From the NCBI RefSeq assembly GCF_000317105.1, contig NC_019693.1:4589227-4653226 (forward strand): 64,000 nucleotides of DNA, given 5' to 3'. This document shows, in pieces, positions 54,601-62,427 of the stretch. The notes under the pieces were generated by a model. The model saw only the letters and a program-made list of their open reading frames with translations. It was not told the origin of the DNA and made no database searches. The stretch's first letter is position 1. Each line of letters begins with the position of its first letter. The DNA comes from Oscillatoria acuminata PCC 6304. GTDB lineage: Bacteria; Cyanobacteriota; Cyanobacteriia; Cyanobacteriales; Laspinemataceae. Made by a program: the position numbers and the translations under genes.

Positions 54601-55328
54601 ACGTGCTTGCGATAGAGAAGGATTCCCACAACGGGATTATTCAAGGATAAATGTTGGGTTCGATACCAGTCTAAATATTGGCGGGGTGATTCAAAATATC
54701 CGGAATAGTTAGGATGGAGTAATCCCATATTAGGAGTCTCGACCGGAGGAGGAATTTCACCAACGGTTAACCCGAGATATTTTTCCGCTAAAGTCCAACA
54801 CATGGCGGCGACATTCTCTGCACCTCCGGCATTCCAATATCCATAAATAATTAACCAATTGCGGAGGTCCTGAACTTTTTGCACCGGGACATATTTGAGC
54901 AGTTTGGGTCCAGTTTTGAGAAAACTAATATATCCGGCGAGTTTATCTTCTTCTCGGCCACTGGAAAACTTACTCAGAATGAATTGCACAGGTTTTGGCA
55001 TTCCTTTGGGTTTGTCCCCGATCGCAAATTTTCCTAACTGAGTTAAACTCATCAATTCCAAGGCAGACTCGAATACCAAACGAATGGGAATCTCCTGGAC
55101 TTTTTCCCGCAATCCCATGACGCAATCATAGTCAAAAATCAAACTAGCAAAAAATACATCTGCCTGTTTAAGTGCGGTTGCTACTTCCTCGGGTTTGGCG
55201 GTGAGGTCTTTGTCACTAAAGACTCGAATACCCAACTCAGGACAGCGCGCAATTGCCACCTGTGCTGCTTGCCGGTACAAGTCAGCGTTAAACGATTCAA
55301 ATCCTGCAATTAAAACAATTCGTTTCAT
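51606..55328 (-). CDS. bchH: Magnesium/cobalt chelatase large subunit (ChlH/BchH-CobN family)
   Basis: 1240 residues beginning MKRIVLIAGFESFNADLYRQ. The N-terminal ChlH-type domain (about 1-170) is followed by the CobN/Mg-chelatase core with GLLHPNYSGYFESP, ALVHFGMHGTVEWLPGSPLG (His pair), YRMPSPAAYSRGQ and near the C-terminus QRMTALIGWGGT. This subunit binds the porphyrin and, with ATPase subunits I and D, inserts Mg (or Co). It is about 90 residues shorter than the usual cyanobacterial ChlH and has a different start, so it may be a second ChlH paralogue rather than the main chlorophyll enzyme. Gene name given by family only. It is divergent from a Uma2 gene. Confidence 0.75.
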   Translation of the reverse strand: MKRIVLIAGFESFNADLYRQAAQVAIARCPELGIRVFSDKDLTAKPEEVATALKQADVFFASLIFDYDCVMGLREKVQEIPIRLVFESALELMSLTQLGKFAIGDKPKGMPKPVQFILSKFSSGREEDKLAGYISFLKTGPKLLKYVPVQKVQDLRNWLIIYGYWNAGGAENVAAMCWTLAEKYLGLTVGEIPPPVETPNMGLLHPNYSGYFESPRQYLDWYRTQHLSLNNPVVGILLYRKHVITQQPYIPQLIKQFEEAGLIPLPIFINGVEGHVAVRDWMTSADETRQRQQGNNLTRSLSSEAVEVDAIVSTIGFPLVGGPAGSMEAGRQIEVAKGILAAKNLPYFIAAPLLIQDIHSWTRQGIGGLQSVVLYALPELDGAIDTVPLGGLVGEDIYLIPERVKRLTGRIKSWIELRKAPPANRKIAIIVYGFPPGYGATGTAALLNVPRSLLNFLQSLKDNGYTVGDLPEDGEELIQRVKVADESPVETKLTRSQGIIPTKVNIKTLDKWLGYLLTRRIEKQWKSFRDTGIKTYGDDYAIGGIRLGNIWIGVQPPLGISGDPIRLMFERDMTPHPQYAAFYKWLQHDFKAQALVHFGMHGTVEWLPGSPLGNTGYSWPDILLGNLPNLYIYAANNPSESILAKRRGYGVLISHNVPPYGRAGLYKEMVLLRELIGEYREDPGKNSALREAIAQKIVDIGLDMDCPFTEAKKLGIDFTPETARMFSPEVLNPYFITIYDYLQVVEQRLFSSGLHTLGEPPNISALKSYLDAYFDQNFDEELVEELATGNSPESLSQLIQNPDEAVQICQLLKQTPDEMTNLLRGLNGEYIPPAPGGDLLRDGPGVLPTGRNIHALDPYRMPSPAAYSRGQEIAKKIIAQHQQETGQYPETVAVMLWGLDIIKTRGESLAILLELVGAKPIKEGTGRIVRYELQPLDQVGHPRIDILANLSGIFRDSFVNIIELLDDLFLRATEADEPEDQNFIRKHALALKSQGIENVSARLFSNPAGDFGSLVNDQVIESNWESGDELAQTWQSRNAFSYGRKDKGKARPEVLQQLLKTSDRIIQEIDSVEYGLTDIQEYYANTGGLKRAAETQSGKKVTASLIESFSKDTTPRKLEDLLRLEYRTKLLNPKWAESMANQGSGGAYEISQRMTALIGWGGTVDFKDNWVYDGASETYAFDPEMANKLRKANPEAFRNIVGRMLEAHGRGFWNPDPDKLEKLQALYSVTEDEIEGVAME

Positions 55329-55430
55329 ATAAAGGAGTCGATTAATTTGACTAGTTTAATTGTAGCGGAATAATTGGAAATTAGGAAAGGTTATGTTAGA
55401 ATAACAAGAGTCGTCAACCCCCTCACTCCT

Positions 55431-56015
55431 ATGACCCTAGCTACGGCCAAACGCTTTACCATAGAAGAGTATCACCGCCTCATCGAACTGGGATTTTTCC
55501 CGGAAGGCGATCGCACTGAATTAATTCAAGGAGAAGCAATCCAGATGGTCTCGAAAGGAAAACCCCATGCCGTATGTTGTATGAACCTGAATGAACAACT
55601 GATTTTACGGGTGTCAGGTCAGGCGAAAATCCGCTGTCAGGACCCCATTACTCTCCCAAATCATAGCGAACCTGAACCCGATTTTACCCTAGTCCGAAAC
55701 AGGGAGGATAATTATCTGTCCCATCATCCGATGCCGGAGGATATTTTGCTGGTGATTGAAATTGCTGATTCTTCCTTGGACTACGATCGCCAGGTGAAAT
55801 TACCCTTGTATGCTGAAGCGGGAATTTCAGACTATTGGATTGTCAATTTATTAGAAAAGCAACTAGAAGTTTATACCACTCCTTATCAAAAATTAAGCGG
55901 AACTTTTGACTATCGACAAAAACAAGTCAAGCTACCGAATGAAACGACGCCTATCCCTGGGTTTGAAGGGTTAATCCTGGACCTGAATCGCGTATTTCCA
56001 GCCCTCTCCCTTTAA
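55431..56015 (+). CDS. Uma2-family (DUF820) PD-(D/E)XK endonuclease-like protein
   Basis: 194 residues from ATG 55431; an earlier in-frame start at 55374 would add 19 residues unlike the family. The family landmarks are TIEEYHRLIELGFFPEGDRT, ELIQGE, EPEPDFTLVR (Asp), ILLVIEIADSSLDYDR (Glu), QVKLPLYAEAGISDYWIVN (Lys and ..YW.VN tail). It has the typical length and appears intact. Its function is uncertain despite the nuclease fold. It is divergently placed from the chelatase gene, 102 bases apart. Confidence 0.88.
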   Translation: MTLATAKRFTIEEYHRLIELGFFPEGDRTELIQGEAIQMVSKGKPHAVCCMNLNEQLILRVSGQAKIRCQDPITLPNHSEPEPDFTLVRNREDNYLSHHPMPEDILLVIEIADSSLDYDRQVKLPLYAEAGISDYWIVNLLEKQLEVYTTPYQKLSGTFDYRQKQVKLPNETTPIPGFEGLILDLNRVFPALSL

Positions 56016-56246
56016 TCCCGGTCCCCAACCCGTGGGTGGGAAGGAGAGGACTGCTGTAATTTATGTCTGTAGATAGATGTAATCACCGCCGATGTAAATT
56101 TACAAGACTTAGAAACGGAGGGAGATATACGTCGAAAGGTAGAAAAATTGCGGGGAGTGACCCGATCGCCTGGCGATCGCGCTAAAACGAGACAAAGAGT
56201 ATGAATTGCCTCTGTTGATCGCCCAGACTCTATCTCCAATCAGGTT
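56016..56246. other. Spacer with a possible coding remnant
   Basis: Reading from about 56079, one frame gives ITADVNLQDLETEGDIRRKV and then RGVTRSPG before losing sense, so it may be a decayed gene fragment. Two GATCGC sites lie close together (about 56164-56180). No intact gene. Confidence 0.3.
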
Positions 56247-57599
56247 ATGCAACTGCGAAGTCTGTCCTCATTTCATAACATATCCCCCGCCTGCCTGGGG
56301 GTATCGCTTCCCACGATGACGATCGCCCTGCTGGCGGTGATGATTGCCGGATGTAATCCGAGTCTCCTGTTCACGGCAACGGGTGAACCTTCTGCGGAGT
56401 CGATGTCCGAGTCTGCTGAGGAGAATCCCGACCCGGTTTCGGAAGCAGTCGCCCAAGCAACCGTAGCGGCAGATTTAACCCAAAATGCGAGGACATGGGA
56501 AGAGTGGGATAAAGTGGCACAGCATTGGCAGGAGGCGATCGCCCGCTTGGAAACTGTATCCAAAGAACATCCTCACCGGGATTTTGCCCAAGAAAGAATC
56601 CCGACTTATCGCATAAACCTCACTTATGCCCGCCAGCAATTTGACCGATTAGACCCCTTGAAACCCGCCCTCATCAAAGGAGGAAAAGCCTCAAAACTCA
56701 CCCGAAAGGCGGTTGACAAACGAGACTGGACCGCAGGCGTACAGGCTTGGCAGAACGCCTTGGCGCAGTTGGAGATTATTCCCCCGACCTATCCCCAGTA
56801 TTCCCTTGTCCAACAAAAACGGATTGAGTACGAGAGAAACCTCACTTTTTCTCAACAACAACTCTTGCCATTTCACCCCTTGTATCAAGCCCGGGCTAAA
56901 GCAGAAGCAGCCAAGCAAGCGGCTGAAACCGCCTCAACCATAGAACAATGGGAGAATGTGGCCCTGTTGTGGAAACAAGCCATCGCCTTGTTAGTGAGCA
57001 TTTCCCCTGAGGATGAGCGGGCCCCCTTAGCCCGCCCCAAAATCCAGGACTATGAAAGTCATCTGACTCAAGTGCATCAGCACATTGCCCAGCTTGACCC
57101 CTACAACCGGGCCGTTGCCCAAGTAGAAACCGCCAGAACGTTGCAAAAAACGGCCCATTCAATGGGAGAATGGGAAGCGGTGAGGGAGGAGTGGCAAAAG
57201 GCGATCGCTCATCTAAAAACCGTCCCTGGCAACCATTCCAAACGGGTTTTAGCCGAACAACTCTTAGCCGAATCCCAGCTAAATCTGGCTGACGCCCAGC
57301 AAAAAGTGCAGCAAACCGACCCCTTTGAGCGCGCTGTTGCGACGGCGGAAACGGCCAGCCAGCTTACTCAATCCGCCTTTTCTCTCTATGACTGGAATGC
57401 GATCGCCTCTCAATGGCAAGAGGCGATCGCACTGCTGCAAACTGTCCCCCCAACTCACGATAAACATCCCTTGGTGGCGCAAAAAATTACCGCTTATCAG
57501 ACCGCATTAGACCAAGCCATTCAGCAGTCTCAGCAATGGTTACAGCCTTTGCCCCCAAGCAAACCTCCCAGCAATTCCCTCGCAAAAACCCCAAAATAA
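56247..57599 (+). CDS. Lipoprotein with five about 74-residue helical repeats
   Basis: 450 residues. The lipobox VMIAGC places the lipid-modified Cys at 36, with a hydrophobic stretch before it. Five repeats of about 68-75 residues (about 68-137, 141-208, 213-283, 288-355 and 363-432) follow. Each has A..A..A......W..V...WQ.AI..L..V (for example DKVAQHWQEAIARLETV), a Pro-containing turn and a helix ending in Y..NL..A.Q. The protein should be anchored in the envelope as an alpha-helical repeat scaffold. The TPR membrane protein at 9314-10723 carries one similar unit. No enzyme motif. Confidence 0.75.
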   Translation: MQLRSLSSFHNISPACLGVSLPTMTIALLAVMIAGCNPSLLFTATGEPSAESMSESAEENPDPVSEAVAQATVAADLTQNARTWEEWDKVAQHWQEAIARLETVSKEHPHRDFAQERIPTYRINLTYARQQFDRLDPLKPALIKGGKASKLTRKAVDKRDWTAGVQAWQNALAQLEIIPPTYPQYSLVQQKRIEYERNLTFSQQQLLPFHPLYQARAKAEAAKQAAETASTIEQWENVALLWKQAIALLVSISPEDERAPLARPKIQDYESHLTQVHQHIAQLDPYNRAVAQVETARTLQKTAHSMGEWEAVREEWQKAIAHLKTVPGNHSKRVLAEQLLAESQLNLADAQQKVQQTDPFERAVATAETASQLTQSAFSLYDWNAIASQWQEAIALLQTVPPTHDKHPLVAQKITAYQTALDQAIQQSQQWLQPLPPSKPPSNSLAKTPK

Positions 57600-57728
57600 C
57601 ATCTTCCTATTAATCCGAAATCTAGCTCAGAGGTGGGCAACTTTCCAAGAATCTCTACAATCAATACAATAGAACAGGGGCGACGAATGCCCTGGGTTCA
57701 CCTCTACCATTAATTCAGGATATCTTTC

Positions 57729-59108
57729 ATGCTGACCACCGCCCGCATTCGTGACGTGATTGAGGCCCAACGCCAATTTTTTGCCACAGGTAAAACCAAA
57801 GACCTGGACTTTCGCATCGAACAACTGCAACGACTCAAACAAGCCCTTATTGATAGCAAGGAACTCGTCATCAATGCCCTGAATAAAGACCTGAAAAAGT
57901 CTGAATTTGAAGCCTATTTGATGGAACTTGGCGGAATTCGAGAAATCAATTACGTCCTCAAACATATTAAATCCTGGACCAAACCTAAAACCGTCGCCCG
58001 TCCCCTTGACCAATTCCCCAGTGTGGCTCGGATCTATCCCGATCCATTAGGGGTTGTTTTGATTGTCAGCCCCTGGAATTACCCCTTTTCACTCACTATT
58101 TCTCCCTTAATTGGGGCCATTGCTGCGGGGAATTGTATCACGTTAAAACCTTCCGAAATTGCGCCCCATACCTCGCACCTGGTCGCCGACTTAATCCGCA
58201 AAATCTTCGACCCGAGTTATATTGCCGTTGTAGAAGGCGGGGTGGAAGTTTCCCAAGATTTATTATCCCAAAAATTTGACCATATCTTCTTTACGGGCGG
58301 GACTCAAATTGGCCGAATTGTTATGGAAGCGGCTGCCAAACATCTCACCCCCGTTACCCTAGAGTTGGGCGGAAAAAGTCCTTGTATCGTCGAGGCAGAT
58401 ATTGACTTACCTACGGCTTGCAAGCGGATTGTTTGGGGCAAGTTTATTAATGCGGGTCAAACTTGTATTGCCCCAGATTATCTGTTGGTCAATCGGCGGA
58501 TTAAACGAGATTTGTTAGTGGGAATTGAACGAACAATTACTGAATTTTTTGGTCAAAACCCGGCCAATAGTCCCGACTATGGCCGGATTATTAATGACAA
58601 ACAATTTGAGCGTCTGCGGGGGTTGCTTCAGGATGGAGAAATTCGGGTTGGGGGTCAGACGGATGCAGGCGATCGCTATATTGCGCCAACGGTTCTCGAT
58701 GGCGTCTCCCTCACTTCACCGATTATGCAAGAGGAAATCTTTGGGCCAATTTTGCCGGTTCTGGACTATGACAAACTGGACCAGGCGATCGCCGTTATCA
58801 ATCAAAAACCCAAACCTCTGGCCCTTTATCTGTTTTCCAAAGATCACCAAACCCAGCAACAAGTCCTCCGAGAAACCTCTTCCGGTGGTGTTTGCCTCAA
58901 TGATACCATTATGCATCTGGCGGTTTCTAAATTACCGTTTGGGGGCGTCGGGGAAAGTGGCATGGGTTCTTATCATGGCAAAGCCAGTTTTGATACCTTC
59001 TCTCACTCCAAAAGTGTGTTAGAAAAGTCTTTCCGCTTTGATTTAGATTTGCGCTACCCGCCTTATAAAAATAAGTTGGCGCTGATTAAACGTTTAATTG
59101 GCGGGTAA
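57729..59108 (+). CDS. Aldehyde dehydrogenase (ALDH3-like, fatty aldehyde type)
   Basis: 459 residues. NAD-binding and catalytic motifs are SPWNYPFSLTISPLIGAIAAGN, the general-base Glu212 in LELGGKSP, and the nucleophile Cys246 in NAGQTCIAPDYLL. QEEIFGPILPVL and FGGVGESGMGSYHGKASF also match family 3. It oxidises aldehydes to acids with NAD(P). Cyanobacterial relatives (slr0091 type) act on fatty aldehydes or apocarotenals; the substrate here is inferred. Full length, probably cytosolic or membrane-associated. It is convergent with the next gene across a strong hairpin. Confidence 0.92.
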   Translation: MLTTARIRDVIEAQRQFFATGKTKDLDFRIEQLQRLKQALIDSKELVINALNKDLKKSEFEAYLMELGGIREINYVLKHIKSWTKPKTVARPLDQFPSVARIYPDPLGVVLIVSPWNYPFSLTISPLIGAIAAGNCITLKPSEIAPHTSHLVADLIRKIFDPSYIAVVEGGVEVSQDLLSQKFDHIFFTGGTQIGRIVMEAAAKHLTPVTLELGGKSPCIVEADIDLPTACKRIVWGKFINAGQTCIAPDYLLVNRRIKRDLLVGIERTITEFFGQNPANSPDYGRIINDKQFERLRGLLQDGEIRVGGQTDAGDRYIAPTVLDGVSLTSPIMQEEIFGPILPVLDYDKLDQAIAVINQKPKPLALYLFSKDHQTQQQVLRETSSGGVCLNDTIMHLAVSKLPFGGVGESGMGSYHGKASFDTFSHSKSVLEKSFRFDLDLRYPPYKNKLALIKRLIGG

Positions 59109-59160
59109 AGAAAACCGACTCTTTGCACCCGAGGAAAACAGGAAGGAAATCCGTGATTGT

Positions 59161-59212
59161 TTCTTTCTTGTTCAACGTCACCCCTGTAGTCGTGACGTTG
59201 AACAAGAAAGAA
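59161..59212. terminator. Strong bidirectional terminator
   Basis: A perfect 20-bp stem (TTCTTTCTTGTTCAACGTCA and its complement at 59193-59212) with a 12-nt loop lies between the convergent genes ending at 59108 and 59223. The stem bases include T/A runs at both ends. Confidence 0.7.
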
Positions 59213-59222
59213 CGGGATGGAC

Positions 59223-59816
59223 TTAGTAACTATAGCGTTCTTCTGCCCAGGGTTCTCCTCGACGATGGTAACCGTTGCGTTCCCAAAAGCCCGATGCTTC
59301 TTCCTCTATAAATTCTAAACCATTAATCCATTTCGCACTTTTCCAAGCATAAAGATGAGGGACAACTAGACGCAGGGGACCTCCATGTTCTGGACTCAGG
59401 GGTTCACCAAAGAGCGTATGGGCGAAAAAGTTTTCTTCCCGGAGAAAATCCGCGATCGCAATATTGGTAGTATAACCGCCATAGCAATGTTCCATGATGC
59501 AAATTGCTTTCTCATCGACACTCAGATGCTTCATGAAATCGAGAACTTTGATTCCCGTCCATTTGACATCAAGTTTAGACCAGTGGGTAACACAGTGAAA
59601 ATCGGCGGTAAACTCCTCTTGGGGCATCGCCATCAGGTCATCCCAGGTAAAAGTTTGAGGGTCCACCAGACCCCAGACTTTTAAGGAATAGCGATCGCGA
59701 GAAATTTGCGGAGTATCCCCATAGGTGAGGACAGGAAACCCCGTGGCGAGATGTTGTCCGGGGGGAACGCGATCGCTCAGTTCAGCAGAGGGTTTTTTAA
59801 AGTATTTACCCAACAT
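59223..59816 (-). CDS. Sulfite-oxidase-like molybdopterin oxidoreductase
   Basis: 197 residues. The molybdopterin-domain core has DFHCVTHWSKLDVKWTGI (the Cys is the expected Mo ligand), then EHCYGGYTTNI, EHGGPLRLVVPHLYAWKSAK (a cofactor-binding region) and the terminal EEASGFWERNGYH. This is the small single-domain YedY/MsrP-like or SorA-like family, without the dimerisation or haem domains of sulfite oxidase. There is no Tat signal peptide, so it is probably cytosolic. The substrate is unknown. It appears complete. Confidence 0.9.
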   Translation of the reverse strand: MLGKYFKKPSAELSDRVPPGQHLATGFPVLTYGDTPQISRDRYSLKVWGLVDPQTFTWDDLMAMPQEEFTADFHCVTHWSKLDVKWTGIKVLDFMKHLSVDEKAICIMEHCYGGYTTNIAIADFLREENFFAHTLFGEPLSPEHGGPLRLVVPHLYAWKSAKWINGLEFIEEEASGFWERNGYHRRGEPWAEERYSY

Positions 59817-59963
59817 AAGAATGATTTTTTGATAACTTATAAGCTCTAAGTATAGTTTAATTCCTCAACTCCCCGACCAACATATTCCTAACGGTGGAAA
59901 AGATGTAGAGACGCGACATTTCGCATCTCTACAAGGATCGTTTTGGGGTCCTAGACAGTTTTC

Positions 59964-60659
59964 TTAAGGTCTCAACCGATCAATTGCCTTATTCGCTCCG
60001 ATCACGACCATAACCGTTCCCCCTAGGAGTCGCCGGTTTGCGGGGGGATTGATCTCAAATTTTTCATCTTGGCTAACGGCTAGAACATTTAAACCGTAGC
60101 GATTGCGAAGTTCGAGTTCGGCAATGGTTTTACCGTGGAAGGTGGGGGGGACGATGGTTTCTACGATGCTATGTTCTGGGTCGAGTTCAAAGCGATCGAG
60201 GATACTGGGAGTGGTGATGGTGCGTGCCAAAGCACAACCCATTTCCCGTTCTGGAAACACCACATGATCGGCCCCTACTTTTTTGAGCAGTTTCATGTGA
60301 ATTTCCGAAGAGGCTTTCGCGACGACGTGCTTTACCCCAGCCTCTTTGAGGTTAAGGGTTGTAATAATACTCTGGGCCAAGAAATTCCCGATCGCGACAA
60401 TCACCGTATCGAAATCCGTCATTCCTGCCTGTTGAATCGCTGAGGGTTCGGTCGTGTCCAGTTGCAAAGCGTGTGCAGCAATTTGTTCACTCACTGCTTG
60501 GGTGACTTTTTTCTCATCGACGTCAATAGCGAGCACTTCATACCCCAATCCGTGTAGGGTATCACAGACGGCGCGACCAAAGCGCCCTAACCCAATCACG
60601 GCAAATTGCTTATTGTCTGAACGCAGATTGCGAAAGAAATTCAGAGACGATAGATTCAC
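59964..60659 (-). CDS. ktrA: KtrA-type potassium channel regulatory subunit
   Basis: 231 residues. The RCK_N Rossmann domain begins KQFAVIGLGRFGRAV (GLGRFG at 23-28), followed by IDVDEKKV (adenosine ribose-binding acid), then an RCK_C domain (about 145-231) with TFHGKTIAELELRNRYGLNV. It forms the cytosolic gating ring, which senses ATP/ADP or NAD(H), for the membrane subunit KtrB. The ktrB gene is upstream on the same strand, 215 bases away, so the two genes form a Ktr potassium uptake system. The normal length and all glycines are intact. Confidence 0.9.
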   Translation of the reverse strand: MNLSSLNFFRNLRSDNKQFAVIGLGRFGRAVCDTLHGLGYEVLAIDVDEKKVTQAVSEQIAAHALQLDTTEPSAIQQAGMTDFDTVIVAIGNFLAQSIITTLNLKEAGVKHVVAKASSEIHMKLLKKVGADHVVFPEREMGCALARTITTPSILDRFELDPEHSIVETIVPPTFHGKTIAELELRNRYGLNVLAVSQDEKFEINPPANRRLLGGTVMVVIGANKAIDRLRP

Positions 60660-60839
60660 AGGCGCTACCTTGGATTGGTATCAATGGATTCAGATGCCAC
60701 TAGAAATGCCATCTCATTCGTGAGTGCCGCCAACTGCCTTTTGAATCCAGGGTCTGGAATCTATTGCGCCCCTCCGCTAAGAGGTGGTGACGGCAAGAGC
60801 ATGATTTACTTTTGTTAGAGTACCAACTTTCTGGGGAGA

Positions 60840-60890
60840 TTTGTTAGTGGGATGGAGGATGGGGGAGACCGCCATCATCCCACTAACAAA
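60840..60890. terminator. Hairpin at the 3' end of ktrB
   Basis: TTTGTTAGTGGGAT (60840-60853) and ATCCCACTAACAAA (60877-60890) form a 14-bp perfect stem with a 23-nt loop. One arm lies inside the last ktrB codons. It sits between ktrB and ktrA and may stabilise ktrB mRNA or reduce read-through into ktrA. Confidence 0.5.
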
Positions 60891-62209
60891 TTTTCCTCCG
60901 GATAGCGGATGTTGGAGGGTTTAGGGTCTCCAATCATGGCGCTCATGAGCATGACCATTCCCACCCGACCTACATACATGGTGACGATGATTACCAGTTG
61001 GCCTAGGGTGGAGAGATTTCCGGTGATACCCATAGACAAACCTACGGTGGCAAAGGCGGAGATGACTTCAAAGAAAAGCTGGATAAATTCGATGTTGGGG
61101 TCGGTGATTGCCAGCAAAATGGTGGCGACAACGACGACGCCGAGGGAACTGAGGACCACGGCAACGGCTTTCAAAATCAGTTCTGGGGGAATTTGGCGTT
61201 CAAAGCAGAGCACCTGGTTGCGTCCCTGGAGTACGGAACGGGTGCAGCTTGCTAGGACGCGCACGGTGGTGGTTTTGATGCCGCCTCCGGTACTGCCTGG
61301 AGAGGCCCCAATAAACATCAAGGCAATGGTGATAAAGAGGGCCGCTGTGGTCATTTGACCAAAATCAATGGTATTAAATCCAGCGGTACGGGTGATGACG
61401 GACTGAAACCAGGCACTGAGTAAGCGTTCGAGGAAATCTGCATTTCCTAGGGTTCGGGAATTTGAGGATTCGGTGAAGAAGAAGGCGATCGTGCCTAGAA
61501 TCAGCAATAAGAGGGTGGTACTGGTGACGATTTTAAAATGAAGGGAAAAGACGACCCGTTCTGGATTTCTGGAAATGCGATCGCGCACCCACATATACAT
61601 TTCCATGATGACTTGATAGCCGATCCCCCCAAAAATCACCAAGAAGGTGATCACCAAATTCATCGGGATGGATCCGGCATATGCCATTAAACTATCGGCA
61701 AACAAACTAAACCCCGCATTGTTAAAGGCGCTAATGCTATGAAAAATTGATAGCCACAGGCTATCGTTAAAGCCGAAGTCTGGGCTAAAAATGAATAGGA
61801 GCAAGAACATCCCGGTGAGTTCAAAGACTAGGGTCATGGCGACAATGGAACGCACCAAAGGGACCACCCCGGACATTTCTGTAGTATCTAAGGATTGTTG
61901 AATGGCTACCCGGTCTCGCAATCCCAAACGCCGTCCGAGTAGTAGCAGCAAAAAGGTGTTGGCGGTCATGTAACCCAGTCCACCGAGTTGAATCAGCAAG
62001 ACAATGAAAAATTCGCCCAATCCAGAATAATGGGTGCCGGTATCGACGACGATTAAGCCGGTGACACAGACAGCGGAGGTGGCGGTAAATAAAGCAGTGA
62101 CGAAATTGTTCCAGGTCCCATCACTGGTGGAGACAGGCAGCAGCAGCAGAATGGTGCCGATCGCAATTATCACCAGAAAGCCGAGACAAATCGTTCTAGC
62201 AACAGTCAT
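60875..62209 (-). CDS. ktrB: KtrB/TrkH-type potassium transporter subunit
   Basis: 444 residues. It is a membrane protein with about eight to ten hydrophobic segments and the four selectivity-filter-like loops of the family: TATSAVCVTGLIVVDTGTHY, FHSISAFNNAGFSLF, ITRTAGFNTIDFGQM and FEVISAFATVGLSMG. A Gly at each filter is visible. It conducts K+ (Na+-dependent in the Synechocystis homologue) when bound to KtrA. It lies directly upstream of ktrA in the same orientation. The region of ASPGSTGGGIKTTTVRV between filters matches the cytoplasmic gating loop. Confidence 0.92.
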   Translation of the reverse strand: MTVARTICLGFLVIIAIGTILLLLPVSTSDGTWNNFVTALFTATSAVCVTGLIVVDTGTHYSGLGEFFIVLLIQLGGLGYMTANTFLLLLLGRRLGLRDRVAIQQSLDTTEMSGVVPLVRSIVAMTLVFELTGMFLLLFIFSPDFGFNDSLWLSIFHSISAFNNAGFSLFADSLMAYAGSIPMNLVITFLVIFGGIGYQVIMEMYMWVRDRISRNPERVVFSLHFKIVTSTTLLLLILGTIAFFFTESSNSRTLGNADFLERLLSAWFQSVITRTAGFNTIDFGQMTTAALFITIALMFIGASPGSTGGGIKTTTVRVLASCTRSVLQGRNQVLCFERQIPPELILKAVAVVLSSLGVVVVATILLAITDPNIEFIQLFFEVISAFATVGLSMGITGNLSTLGQLVIIVTMYVGRVGMVMLMSAMIGDPKPSNIRYPEENLLVG

Positions 62210-62427
62210 GATATTTTAGCTTTGAGATTGTTTTGATTTTAGGGTGAAGCGTCGATCCCCGATCCCGTTTAAGCAAGTCTGTGGCGATTTTTTCCCGGGT
62301 CCTAATCCCCTGGGTTACCCCGGAGTCCCAACAGCCCCCGGGGATAACGAGATATTTTGAGGGTCCTGATGATTCAGGCCAATCTGCACAGGGGGCAGAA
62401 GGGGGGCGCTTCCCCTATCTGTTCCCT
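62210..62427. other. Spacer between ktrB and the ABC binding protein gene
   Basis: No gene recognised; several C/G-rich short inverted pieces. It holds the ktrB promoter and the end of the binding-protein gene. Confidence 0.35.

Noticed and set aside
55329-55430. Cobalamin or other riboswitch before the chelatase gene
   Set aside because: The spacer is only about 100 bases between divergent genes and shows no B12-box-like sequence.
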